Source: Streptomyces sp. SA15
GTDB lineage: Bacteria; Actinomycetota; Actinomycetes; Streptomycetales; Streptomycetaceae
Direction: 5' to 3'
DNA: 64,000 nucleotides
Assembly: GCF_002291145.1 (NCBI RefSeq)
Contig: NZ_NTGE01000035.1
Coordinates: 31,746-95,745, forward strand
The notes under the pieces were generated by a model. That model saw nothing but the letters and a program-made list of their open reading frames with translations. It was not told the origin of the DNA and made no database searches. Shown piece after piece: positions 9,011-17,230 of this stretch. Position 1 is the first letter of the stretch; every line of letters starts with the position of its first letter. A program made the position numbers and the translations under genes.

Positions 9011-9310
9011 ATGAGCACTCTTGAGCCTGAGACCCAGCCGCAACGAGGTACTGGGACGGGAACCCTCGTAGAGCCGGCGCCGCAGACGTCGCACGGCGAC
9101 GGCGACCACGAGCGCTTCGCCCACTACGTCCAGAAGGACAAGATCATGGCGAGCGCCCTCGACGGCACCCCCGTCGTGGCGCTGTGCGGCAAGGTCTGGG
9201 TGCCGGGCCGCGACCCGAAGAAGTACCCCGTGTGTCCCATGTGCAAGGAGATCTACGAGTCCATGGGCGCCGGCGGCGACGACAAGGGCAAGGGCGGCGG
9301 CGACAAGTAG
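9011..9310 (+). CDS. DUF3039 family small protein
   Basis: 99-residue actinobacterial protein of unknown function. Three cysteines (ALCGKVW, then CPMC in VCPMCKEIYE) suggest a bound metal ion, and the tail is rich in Gly and Lys. It follows yqgE by 30 bp and is closed by a very strong terminator. The family name is recognised from the KVWVPGRDPKKYPVCPMCKE segment. Confidence 0.85.
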   Translation: MSTLEPETQPQRGTGTGTLVEPAPQTSHGDGDHERFAHYVQKDKIMASALDGTPVVALCGKVWVPGRDPKKYPVCPMCKEIYESMGAGGDDKGKGGGDK

Positions 9311-9349
9311 CCCTGTCCGGCTGAGGGTTCGGCCCGTCTGAGGTTCTTG

Positions 9350-9390
9350 GAAGGCCCCCGGGGCGCGTCAAGCGCGCCCCGGGGGCCTTC
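9350..9390. terminator. Strong terminator after the DUF3039 gene
   Basis: Perfect 18-bp stem, 9350-9367 paired with 9373-9390, with a 5-nt loop. It insulates the yqgE unit from the sugar-transport operon. Confidence 0.85.
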
Positions 9391-9417
9391 GTGCGTTCGC
9401 ACACCCCTGTGTCACGA

Positions 9418-9506
9418 AGTGGTTGAGACCTCTTGTGGACATGTTCATGTACTCCATAACCTTCGTTGCGTTGTGCAGAGCGAAACCGTCATTGCATATC
9501 TTGCAA
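9418..9506 (+). promoter_or_regulatory. Candidate operators upstream of the sugar ABC operon
   Basis: Three dyads lie between the terminator and the lipoprotein start. AGTGGTTGAGACCTCT (9418-9433) matches 12 of 16 positions of the DasR-responsive element as I remember it. ACATG-TT-CATGT lies at 9439-9450. TTGCATATCTTGCAA (9492-9506) has perfect TTGCA/TGCAA arms. DasR control would suit an N-acetylhexosamine-type operon, but the match is imperfect. Confidence 0.4.
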
Positions 9507-9528
9507 CGCACGCCCGGAGGAACACTCC

Positions 9529-10821
9529 ATGAAGCTCGCCCCCCGACTGGCCGTTCTCCTGGCCGCCCTCGTCGTCACCGCCTGTGCCCCCCAGACATCC
9601 GACAACTCCTCCTCCGACACGGACGAGCAGAGCGGCACCCTGCGCGTCTGGCTCTTCCAGGAGGTCAACAACAAGCCCAAGGAAGAGGTCGTCGACTCCG
9701 TCCTCGCCGATTTCCAGAAGGCGCACAAGGACACCAAGGTCACTGTCGAGTACATCCCCGTCGAGACCCGCGCCCAGCGCATGAAGGCCGCCTTCAACGA
9801 CCCGAAGAGCGCCCCCGACGTCATCGAGTACGGCAACACCGACACCGCCGGCTATGTGAAGGACGGCGGACTCGCCGAGGTCACCAAGGACTTCACGTCC
9901 TGGAGCGAGGCCAAGGACACCGACCCGACCGCGAGACAGTCGGTCACGGTGGACGGCAAGATCTACGGGGCGCCGTACTTCGTCGGCGTAAGGGCCCTGT
10001 ACTACCGGACCGACATCTTCAAGGACCTCGGCCTGGAAGTCCCGAAGACCATGGCCGAGTTGGCCACCACCGCCCGCGAGATCCGGGCCGCCGAGCCCAA
10101 CCTGTACGGCCTCGTGGTCGGCGGCGCCTACACCTACGGCGCGATGCCGTTCATCTGGGCGGGCGGCGGCGAGATCGCCACGGGCAAGGGAGGGTCGTAC
10201 GCCTCCGCCATCGACAGTGCGGCCGCCCAGAAGGGCATCAAGGCGTACACGTCGCTGTTCTCGGACGACAATTGTCCGGCCGCCAAGTGCGCGGGCATGG
10301 GCGGCAACGACACGATCACCGCGTTCGCGGCCGGTCAGGCGGGCATGGCGATCGGCGGCGACTTCAGCTACACGGCCGTGGAAGCCGGGAAGGTGAAAGG
10401 CAAGTACGCGGTCGTGCCGCTGCCGGGAGTGAAGGCCGGGGAGATCGCGCCGGCGTTCGCCGGGGGCAACAACATCGGTGTCCTGAAGAGCACCTCGCAC
10501 CGCACCCTCGCGGTCGACCTGATGAAGCGGATGGCTTCGAAGAAGACGCAGGAAGAGCTGTTCGGGGCGATGGGCTTCCTGCCGACATTCACGGACGTAC
10601 GGCAGCAGGTCGCGGCCGAGCAGCCGTACGTGAAGCCCTTCGTGGACACCCTCGCCGCGGACACCAAGTTCGTGCCCGCCTCGCCCGCCTGGGCGCAGAT
10701 CGACTCCTCGCTGGTCCTGCCGACCATGTTCCAGGAGGTCATCAGCGGCAAGAAGGACGTGGCGACGGCCTCCAAGGACGCGGCGACCAAGATGAACGAC
10801 GCGTTCGGCTCCGCCGGGTGA
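9529..10821 (+). CDS. ABC sugar transporter, substrate-binding lipoprotein
   Basis: Extracellular solute-binding protein (family 1) tethered to the outer face of the membrane. The signal peptide ends in a lipobox, LVVTAC, with the lipidated Cys at residue ~21. The mature domain begins GTLRVWLFQEVNNKPKEEVV and contains the typical APDVIEYGNTDTAGY and GNNIGVLKSTSHR segments. ATG 9529 follows CGGAGGA at 9515-9521. 430 residues. Two permeases and a secreted-type GH20 beta-hexosaminidase follow without gaps, so the likely ligand is an N-acetylhexosamine or a short oligosaccharide. There is no ATPase in the operon; Streptomyces usually supplies the shared MsiK for such transporters. Confidence 0.9.
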   Translation: MKLAPRLAVLLAALVVTACAPQTSDNSSSDTDEQSGTLRVWLFQEVNNKPKEEVVDSVLADFQKAHKDTKVTVEYIPVETRAQRMKAAFNDPKSAPDVIEYGNTDTAGYVKDGGLAEVTKDFTSWSEAKDTDPTARQSVTVDGKIYGAPYFVGVRALYYRTDIFKDLGLEVPKTMAELATTAREIRAAEPNLYGLVVGGAYTYGAMPFIWAGGGEIATGKGGSYASAIDSAAAQKGIKAYTSLFSDDNCPAAKCAGMGGNDTITAFAAGQAGMAIGGDFSYTAVEAGKVKGKYAVVPLPGVKAGEIAPAFAGGNNIGVLKSTSHRTLAVDLMKRMASKKTQEELFGAMGFLPTFTDVRQQVAAEQPYVKPFVDTLAADTKFVPASPAWAQIDSSLVLPTMFQEVISGKKDVATASKDAATKMNDAFGSAG

Positions 10822-11735
10822 CGCCGGTGCCTGCCCCGCGCCCCCTGGGGCGCGGGGGTGCGCGGGGTCAAAAGGCTCCCTGGCTCTACCTCGCGCCCGC
10901 CCTCGTCGTCCTCGGCGGGCTGCTCGTCTACCCCATCTACCAACTCGGCCTGATCTCCTTCTTCCAGTACACCCAGGCGCAGGTCAGCGGCGGCGAGCCG
11001 ACCACCTTCCGGGGCCTGGGGAACTACACCGAGTTGTTCGGGGACGACCAGTTCTGGCAGGTGCTGCTGGCGACGGTCCTCTTCGCGGCGGCCTGTGTCG
11101 TCTCCACCCTCGCGGTCGGCTGTGCGCTCGCCGTCCTGCTCACGCGCGTGCGTGCCGTGCCCCGGCTCGCGCTGATGCTGGCCGCGCTGGGTGCTTGGGC
11201 GACGCCGGCGATCACGGGTTCGACGGTCTGGCTGTTCCTCTTCGACCCGGACTTCGGCCCGGTGAACCGGGTGCTGGGGCTCGGCGACCACTCGTGGACG
11301 TACGGCCGCTTCAGCGCCTTCTTCCTCGTCCTGCTCGAAGTGGTGTGGTGCTCCTTCCCGTTCGTGATGGTGACGGTGTACGCCGGTATCCGTGCCGTAC
11401 CGAGCGAGGTCCTGGAGGCCGCCGCCCTGGACGGTGCCTCCCAGTGGCGCATCTGGCGGTCGGTGCTCGCGCCGATGCTCCGGCCGATCCTGACGGTCGT
11501 CACCATCCAGTCGGTCATCTGGGACTTCAAGGTCTTCACGCAGATCTACGTCATGACGGGCGGCGGCGGGATCGCCGGACAGAACCTCGTGCTCAACGTC
11601 TACGCCTACCAACAGGCGTTCGCGTCCTCGCAGTACGGCCTCGGCTCGGCGATCGGCGTGGTCATGCTGCTGATCCTGCTCGCCGTCACGCTCGTGTACC
11701 TGCGGCTGCTGCGCCGGCAGGGGGAGGAACTGTGA
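10818..11735 (+). CDS. ABC sugar transporter permease (MalF type)
   Basis: 305-residue inner-membrane permease with six predicted helices, the first being APALVVLGGLLVYPIYQLGLI. The cytoplasmic EAA loop that contacts the ATPase is EVLEAAALDGASQWRIWRSVLAPMLRP at about residues 195-221. GTG 10818 overlaps the TGA of the binding-protein gene, so translation is coupled. The end overlaps the next permease. Confidence 0.92.
   Translation: MTPVPAPRPLGRGGARGQKAPWLYLAPALVVLGGLLVYPIYQLGLISFFQYTQAQVSGGEPTTFRGLGNYTELFGDDQFWQVLLATVLFAAACVVSTLAVGCALAVLLTRVRAVPRLALMLAALGAWATPAITGSTVWLFLFDPDFGPVNRVLGLGDHSWTYGRFSAFFLVLLEVVWCSFPFVMVTVYAGIRAVPSEVLEAAALDGASQWRIWRSVLAPMLRPILTVVTIQSVIWDFKVFTQIYVMTGGGGIAGQNLVLNVYAYQQAFASSQYGLGSAIGVVMLLILLAVTLVYLRLLRRQGEEL
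10834..10857 (+). promoter_or_regulatory. GC-rich hairpin at the binding-protein/permease boundary
   Basis: CCCCGCGCCCC (10834-10844) and GGGGCGCGGGG (10847-10857) form an 11-bp inverted repeat just inside the permease frame. Such structures between binding-protein and permease genes can stabilise the upstream message and lower permease expression; that role is inferred here. Confidence 0.45.
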
Positions 11736-12577
11736 ATCTTCTACGTGGCCTGGTACAACGCCCCTGGCGGCTGGCCGCCGAGGCCTCCGCCCTGCTGATC
11801 GCGGTCGCCGTCGCCTTCCCCCTGTACTGGATGGTGCTGAGCGCCTTCAAACCGGCCGGCGAAATCGAGTCGGCCCAGCCCCGGCCATGGACCCTGGCCC
11901 CCTCCCTGGACTCCTTCCGACGGGTCTTCGAGCAGCAGGAATTCGGCCGTTACTTCCTCAACAGCCTGCTCGTGGCGGGTAGTGTCGTGATCGCCTCGGC
12001 GTTGATCGCGTTTCTCGCGGCGACCGCCGTGACACGATTCCGGTTCCGCTTCCGGACCACCCTGCTGATCATGTTTCTGGTGGCCCAGATGGTGCCCGTG
12101 GAAGCCCTCACGATCCCCTTGTTCTTCCTCATGCGGGACTTCGGCCAGCTGAACACGCTGGGCTCGCTGATCCTGCCGCACATCGCCTTCTCGCTGCCGT
12201 TCGCGATCTGGATGCTGCGGGGGTTCGTGAAAGCCGTACCGGAGGCGCTAGAGGAGGCCGCGTACATCGACGGGGCGAGCCGGGCGCGGTTCCTGTGGCA
12301 GATCCTTTTCCCGCTGGTCTTCCCCGGGTTGGTGGCCACGAGCGTGTTCTCCTTCATCTCCGCCTGGAACGACTTCCTGTTCGCCAAGTCCTTCATCATC
12401 AGCGACACTTCCCAGTCGACCCTGCCGATGGCCCTGCTGGTCTTCTACAAGCCGGACGACCCGGACTGGGGTGGTGTGATGGCGGCCTCCACGGTGATGA
12501 CGATTCCGGTGCTGATCTTCTTCGTACTCGTACAGCGACGGCTGGTCTCCGGGCTGGGCGGAGCGGTTAAGGACTGA
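11732..12577 (+). CDS. ABC sugar transporter permease (MalG type)
   Basis: 281-residue second permease. The first membrane helix is LLIAVAVAFPLYWMVLSAF, and the EAA loop is EALEEAAYIDGASRARFLWQILFPLVFPG near residues 170-200. GTG 11732 overlaps the preceding TGA. It ends 1 bp before the hexosaminidase start codon. Confidence 0.93.
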   Translation: MNLLRGLVQRPWRLAAEASALLIAVAVAFPLYWMVLSAFKPAGEIESAQPRPWTLAPSLDSFRRVFEQQEFGRYFLNSLLVAGSVVIASALIAFLAATAVTRFRFRFRTTLLIMFLVAQMVPVEALTIPLFFLMRDFGQLNTLGSLILPHIAFSLPFAIWMLRGFVKAVPEALEEAAYIDGASRARFLWQILFPLVFPGLVATSVFSFISAWNDFLFAKSFIISDTSQSTLPMALLVFYKPDDPDWGGVMAASTVMTIPVLIFFVLVQRRLVSGLGGAVKD

Positions 12578-12578
12578 C

Positions 12579-14204
12579 GTGACTGAACTGATTCCGACCC
12601 CCCGCAGCGTCGTCGCCGGTTCCGGCGAGGTACGGCTGACGGCGCACTCCCAGCTCTACGCCGGCACCGCGACGGAGGGCGTCGGTCACTGGCTGGGCAC
12701 CGTCCTCCGGCAGGCCACCGGCCTGCCGCTGCGCGAGGGGCGGGAACTCGACGACACCGACGGCGACGGCATCGGGCTCCAGCTCGACCCCGAACTCGGC
12801 CCCGAGGAGTACCGCCTCGTCAGCGACCCGACCGGCGTCCTCATCGAGGGCGGCAGCGCGGCCGGTGTCTTCTGGGGCGCCCAGACGCTGCGGCAGCTCC
12901 TGGGCCCCGACGCGTACCGCAGGGCCCCGATCGGCCGTGACCGCACCTGGGCCGTGCCGCACGTCACGGTCGAGGACTCCCCACGATTCCGCTGGCGCGG
13001 CCTCATGCTCGACGTGGCCCGGCACTTCATGCCCAAGGACGGCGTCCTGCGCTACCTCGACCTGATGGCCGCGCACAAACTCAACGTCTTCCACTTCCAC
13101 TTGACGGACGACCAGGGCTGGCGGATCGAGATCAAGAGGTACCCCCGGCTGACCGAGGTCGGCTCCTGGCGGGCGCGCACGAAATTCGGCCACCGGGCCT
13201 CACCGCTGTGGGAGGAGAAGCCACACGGTGGCTACTACACCCAGGACGACATCCGGGAGATCGTCGCCTACGCCGCCGAGCGGCATATCACCGTGGTCCC
13301 CGAAATCGACGTACCCGGCCACTCGCAGGCCGCCATCGCCGCGTACCCGGAACTCGGCAACACCGACGTCATCGACACGACCTCCCTCTCGGTCTGGGAC
13401 AGCTGGGGCATCTCTGACAACGTACTCGCCCCCACTGACAACACCCTGCGCTTCTACGAGGGGGTCTTCGAGGAACTCCTCGATCTTTTCCCGTCGGAGT
13501 TCGTGCACGTGGGCGGCGACGAATGCAGCAAGGACCAGTGGAAGCGGTCACCCGTCGCGCAGGCCCGCATCACGGAACTCGGCCTCGCGGACGAGGACGA
13601 GTTGCAGTCGTGGTTCATCGGACACTTCGACAAGTGGCTCTCCGCGCGCGGGCGCAGGCTCATCGGCTGGGACGAGATCCTGGAAGGCGGACTGGCCGAA
13701 GGGGCGGCCGTCTCCTCGTGGCGCGGATACCAGGGCGGGATCGCCGCCGCGCGGGCCGGCCACGACGTGGTCATGTGCCCCTCGCAGCAGGTCTACTTGG
13801 ACTTCCGGCAGCACGCGGGCAAGGACGAGCCGGTCCCCATCGCCTACGTCCGCACACTGGAGGACGTCTTTCGGTTCGAGCCCGTTCCACCGGAGTTGAC
13901 GCCCGAGGAGGCCCGGCACGTGCTCGGCACGCAGGCCAACGTGTGGACCGAGGTGATGGAGGACCACGCGCGCGTGGACTACCAGACCTTCCCCAGGCTC
14001 GCCGCCTTCGCCGAGGTGGCGTGGAGCCGCCTGCCCGCCCCCGCCGAGCGGGACTTCGCCGACTTCGAGCGGCGGATGGCCGCCCACTACCGGCGACTCG
14101 ACGCCCTGGGGGTCGCGTACCGGCCGCCCGCAGGACCGCTGCCGTGGCAGAAGCGGCCCGGTGTGCTGGGCCGGCCGATCGACGGCCCGCCCCCGAACAG
14201 GTAA
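12579..14204 (+). CDS. Beta-N-acetylhexosaminidase, glycoside hydrolase family 20
   Basis: Removes terminal N-acetylhexosamine by substrate-assisted catalysis. 541 residues: the GH20b domain (1-140) leads into the catalytic barrel at RWRGLMLDVARHFMPKDGVL. The HFHLTDDQGWRIEIKRYP strand and the catalytic pair Asp314-Glu315 in HVGGDECSK are present, and NVWTEVMEDHARVDYQTFPR closes the site. No signal peptide is visible at the chosen GTG, so the enzyme probably acts in the cytoplasm on sugars brought in by the adjoining transporter. It lies directly after the permease (1-bp gap). The substrate (chitobiose or a similar oligosaccharide) is inferred. Confidence 0.94.
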   Translation: MTELIPTPRSVVAGSGEVRLTAHSQLYAGTATEGVGHWLGTVLRQATGLPLREGRELDDTDGDGIGLQLDPELGPEEYRLVSDPTGVLIEGGSAAGVFWGAQTLRQLLGPDAYRRAPIGRDRTWAVPHVTVEDSPRFRWRGLMLDVARHFMPKDGVLRYLDLMAAHKLNVFHFHLTDDQGWRIEIKRYPRLTEVGSWRARTKFGHRASPLWEEKPHGGYYTQDDIREIVAYAAERHITVVPEIDVPGHSQAAIAAYPELGNTDVIDTTSLSVWDSWGISDNVLAPTDNTLRFYEGVFEELLDLFPSEFVHVGGDECSKDQWKRSPVAQARITELGLADEDELQSWFIGHFDKWLSARGRRLIGWDEILEGGLAEGAAVSSWRGYQGGIAAARAGHDVVMCPSQQVYLDFRQHAGKDEPVPIAYVRTLEDVFRFEPVPPELTPEEARHVLGTQANVWTEVMEDHARVDYQTFPRLAAFAEVAWSRLPAPAERDFADFERRMAAHYRRLDALGVAYRPPAGPLPWQKRPGVLGRPIDGPPPNR

Positions 14205-14240
14205 CCCCCGCACAGGTAACCCCCGTACAGGCGGACCCCG
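14196..14240. repeat. 15-bp repeat, three copies
   Basis: Three adjacent 15-mers, NACAGGTAACCCCCG with the third copy diverged, span the hexosaminidase stop codon. Each intact copy carries an in-frame TAA. The gap 14205-14489 otherwise holds no gene. Confidence 0.6.
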
Positions 14241-14489
14241 CACGGACGGGCTCCCGAACAAGCCTTGGAAAATACCCGCAAGACTCACCGAAGAGTGTCA
14301 ATCGGTACGCACCGGTGAAGCCGTGCGAAAACGGACCATCTCCCTGGTGAGGTGGGCGAAAGCCTCCTAGCGGACCCCCGTCCTCGGGTCCTGCGAAGAT
14401 GTGCCAGAGTTGCCACGTCCGCCCTGTCAGCACGTACCGTACGGCAACACAGGTGGGACCAGGTGGGGCAGCGGGAAGGGGCAGCCGGT

Positions 14490-15383
14490 TTGACCACGCA
14501 CGCACCACAGGCGGCGCAGACCGTCACGCTGCCCACGACTCTGGACGAGGCCGTGGCGGCCCTGGCCGCCATGCCCGCCGCCGTGCCCGTCGCGGGCGGC
14601 ACCGACCTGATGACCTCCGTCAACTCGGGGCAGCTCAGGCCCGCCGCCCTGGTCGGCCTGGGCCGGATCAGCGAGATCCGCGGCTGGCAGTACCTGGACG
14701 GCCACGCCCTGCTCGGCGCGGGCCTCACCCACGCGCGGATGGGCCGCCCCGACTTCGCCGCCCTGATCCCGGCGCTCGCCGCAGCCGCGCGCGCCGCCGG
14801 CCCGCCGCAGATCCGCAACGCCGGCACCCTGGGCGGCAACATCGCCTCGGCGGCCCCCACAGGGGACGCCCTTCCGGTGCTGGCCGCCCTGGAGGCGACA
14901 CTGATCATCGCCGGGCCGGGCGGAGCCCGCCGGGAGATCCCGGTGTCGCACCTGCTGGCCGGCATGGAGATGCTGCGCGCCGGCGAACTCATCGGCTACG
15001 TGCGCGTGCCGCTGCTGCACGCGCCGCAGGTCTTCCTCAAGGCGACCGGCCGCACCGGCCCGGGCCGCGCGGTCGCGTCCGTCGCGCTGGTCCTCGACCC
15101 CGCCCGGCGCGGAGTCAGGTGCGCCGTCGGTGCCATAGCGCCGATGGCGCTCAGGCCCCTGGAGGCCGAGCAGTGGGTCGCCCGGCTGATCGACTGGGAC
15201 AACAACCGCGCGATCGTCCCGGAGGCGCTGAGCGCCTTCGGGGAGTACGTCGCCGCGGCCTGCATCCCCGATCCGGTCCCGGCCGAGGACGGCTCCGTGG
15301 AGCAGCTTCCGCCCGCCGTACTGCACCTGCGGCGCACCGTCGCCGCGCTGGCCCGACGAGCACTGGGGAGGGCACTGTCGTGA
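14490..15383 (+). CDS. Molybdenum hydroxylase, FAD-binding subunit
   Basis: Middle subunit of a xanthine-dehydrogenase/CO-dehydrogenase-type three-subunit hydroxylase, passing electrons from the [2Fe-2S] subunit to the acceptor. The FAD sites are seen as VPVAGGTDLM at the start and IRNAGTLGGNIASAAPTGDALP at ~105-126. 297 residues. TTG 14490 was chosen because GGAAGGGG lies 8 nt upstream and the protein start aligns with the family. The TGA overlaps the next GTG. Confidence 0.9.
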   Translation: MTTHAPQAAQTVTLPTTLDEAVAALAAMPAAVPVAGGTDLMTSVNSGQLRPAALVGLGRISEIRGWQYLDGHALLGAGLTHARMGRPDFAALIPALAAAARAAGPPQIRNAGTLGGNIASAAPTGDALPVLAALEATLIIAGPGGARREIPVSHLLAGMEMLRAGELIGYVRVPLLHAPQVFLKATGRTGPGRAVASVALVLDPARRGVRCAVGAIAPMALRPLEAEQWVARLIDWDNNRAIVPEALSAFGEYVAAACIPDPVPAEDGSVEQLPPAVLHLRRTVAALARRALGRALS

Positions 15384-17230
15384 CCGACGACCAGCACGGA
15401 GAGGGCAGGCCCCAGAGCGGGGGCCGCTGGGACCCGCTGCCCCAGGGCGACTACGACGACGGCGCCACCGCCTTCGTGAAACTCCCCGAAGGGGGCGTCG
15501 ACGCCCTCCTGGCCTCCTCCGACAGTCCGCTCGCCGCGCCCGGCCACGGCTATGTGCCGCCGCGGATAACGGCGACACCGGACACCGGCGCGGACACCGA
15601 CCCGGCGGCAACCGGCTCCTGGGGCACGCCCGCCGCGCCCGCCGACGGCGTCCACTGGCCCGACCCGAACGCCCTGCCCCCGGAGGCCGGGGACACCCGG
15701 GACGACCGGTTCACATACCGTCCGGGCGCCACCGGGCAGTGGAACTTCGAGGAGAACACGGCGGCGGAGGCGGCGGCCCCGGCGCCAGGTCACGACGTGA
15801 CCGGGCAGTGGTCGATCCCCGTCGCCGGCGGCGACCTTCCGGACGAATCGGGAGAGTTCACGACGTCGTCCCTGGTCGAGCAGTGGGGTGGCGGAACCCC
15901 ACCGGCCACCCTCCCCGGCGGCGCGGCCGCCCCCTGGGCCACGGAGGCCGCGGGACAGCCGTGGGGGCAACCGGCACCGGAGCCGACGGCGCCCGAGCAG
16001 CCCGAGCCGCACGCGCAGGGGCGGCACGCGCCGCAGTCGTACCCGCCGGCCGAGCCGGGCCAGGCCGGACCGGAACCCGACCGGCCGCACTCGCACGTCC
16101 CTGAGCAGTCGCCGGCTCCCGCCGAGCGGGCCGCTGATCGGTACGAGGAAGCGCCGCCTGCCGAGTCGTACGCCGAAGTGCCCGATGACTCGTACGTGGA
16201 AGCGCCTGACGACTCGTATGTGGAAGCGCCTGCCGAGTCGTACGCGGAAGCGCCCGATGACTCGTACGCCGAAGCGCCCGATGACTCGTACGCCGAAGCG
16301 CCTGATGACTCGTACGCGGCGACACCCGCCGAGCCCTACGCGGAAACGCCCGCCGAACCCGCCGAACCCGCCGTAGCCGCTGCACAGCCCGCTCACGGGC
16401 CCGATGAGGCCCCCGAGGCCTTCGATGCGCCCGAGGACGCCCCAGGCGCCACAGAGGCCGCAGAAGCCGTCGGAGAGGCCGCGGAGCGTCCCGGCGAGCC
16501 CGCCGGGGACGGGACGCCCGCGCCGAAGCCCGCCGAGGAGTCCACTGCCTCCGACGCTCCGGCCGACGAGTCGGCACCCCCGCGCCCCGGCGAGGAACAC
16601 CCCCTCGCTTCCTACGTCCTGCGCGTCAACGGCGTGGACCGCCCCGTCACCGACGCCTGGATCGGCGAGTCGCTGCTCTACGTGCTGCGCGAACGGCTCG
16701 GTCTCGCGGGCGCCAAGGACGGCTGCTCGCAGGGCGAGTGCGGGGCCTGCAACGTCCAGGTCGACGGGCGGCTCGTCGCGTCATGCCTGGTGCCGGCCGT
16801 GACCGCGGCCGGCAGCGAGGTCCGTACGGTCGAGGGCCTGGCCGTCGACGGGCAGCCCTCGGACGTGCAGCGTGCCCTCGCGCGGTGCGGCGCGGTGCAG
16901 TGCGGGTTCTGTGTGCCGGGCATGGCGATGACCGTGCACGACCTGCTCGAGGGCAACCCGGCGCCGACCGAGAGGGAGACCCGCCAGGCGCTGTGCGGCA
17001 ACCTCTGCCGCTGCTCCGGCTACCGGGGCGTCGTCGACGCCGTCCAGGAGGTCGTCGCGGAGCGCGAGTCGCACAACGCCGCCCCCGACGCCGAACAGGA
17101 CGGCGACGAGCCACGTATCCCTCACCAGGCGGGCCCGGGAGCCGGCGGGGTGAACCCGTCGGCGTTCGAGGCCTCGGGCCCGCCGGGCCCGCATGACCAG
17201 CCGTACGGACAGGACGGAGGCCAGGCGTGA
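15380..17230 (+). CDS. Molybdenum hydroxylase [2Fe-2S] subunit with long disordered N-terminal fusion
   Basis: Residues ~410-590 are a standard small subunit. The plant-type cluster motif is CSQGECGACNVQV followed by SC, and the second cluster is CGAVQCGFC ... CGNLCRCSGY. The family is normally 150-200 residues long; here ~400 residues of Pro/Glu/Asp/Ala-rich, apparently disordered sequence precede it. That region includes eight to nine repeats of an 8-mer like PDDSYAEA at about residues 258-325. GTG 15380 overlaps the FAD-subunit TGA, and no internal start with a ribosome site precedes the iron-sulfur domain, so the fusion looks real. 616 residues. The role of the extension is unknown. Confidence 0.87.
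   Translation: MTDDQHGEGRPQSGGRWDPLPQGDYDDGATAFVKLPEGGVDALLASSDSPLAAPGHGYVPPRITATPDTGADTDPAATGSWGTPAAPADGVHWPDPNALPPEAGDTRDDRFTYRPGATGQWNFEENTAAEAAAPAPGHDVTGQWSIPVAGGDLPDESGEFTTSSLVEQWGGGTPPATLPGGAAAPWATEAAGQPWGQPAPEPTAPEQPEPHAQGRHAPQSYPPAEPGQAGPEPDRPHSHVPEQSPAPAERAADRYEEAPPAESYAEVPDDSYVEAPDDSYVEAPAESYAEAPDDSYAEAPDDSYAEAPDDSYAATPAEPYAETPAEPAEPAVAAAQPAHGPDEAPEAFDAPEDAPGATEAAEAVGEAAERPGEPAGDGTPAPKPAEESTASDAPADESAPPRPGEEHPLASYVLRVNGVDRPVTDAWIGESLLYVLRERLGLAGAKDGCSQGECGACNVQVDGRLVASCLVPAVTAAGSEVRTVEGLAVDGQPSDVQRALARCGAVQCGFCVPGMAMTVHDLLEGNPAPTERETRQALCGNLCRCSGYRGVVDAVQEVVAERESHNAAPDAEQDGDEPRIPHQAGPGAGGVNPSAFEASGPPGPHDQPYGQDGGQA
16152..16355 (+). repeat. 24-bp coding tandem repeats
   Basis: Tandem units of about 24 bp (such as GCGCCTGACGACTCGTATG) encode the PDDSYAEA-like octapeptides of the iron-sulfur subunit extension. 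The copies differ mainly at D/A, D/E and A/V positions, which suggests unequal exchange. Confidence 0.8.
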
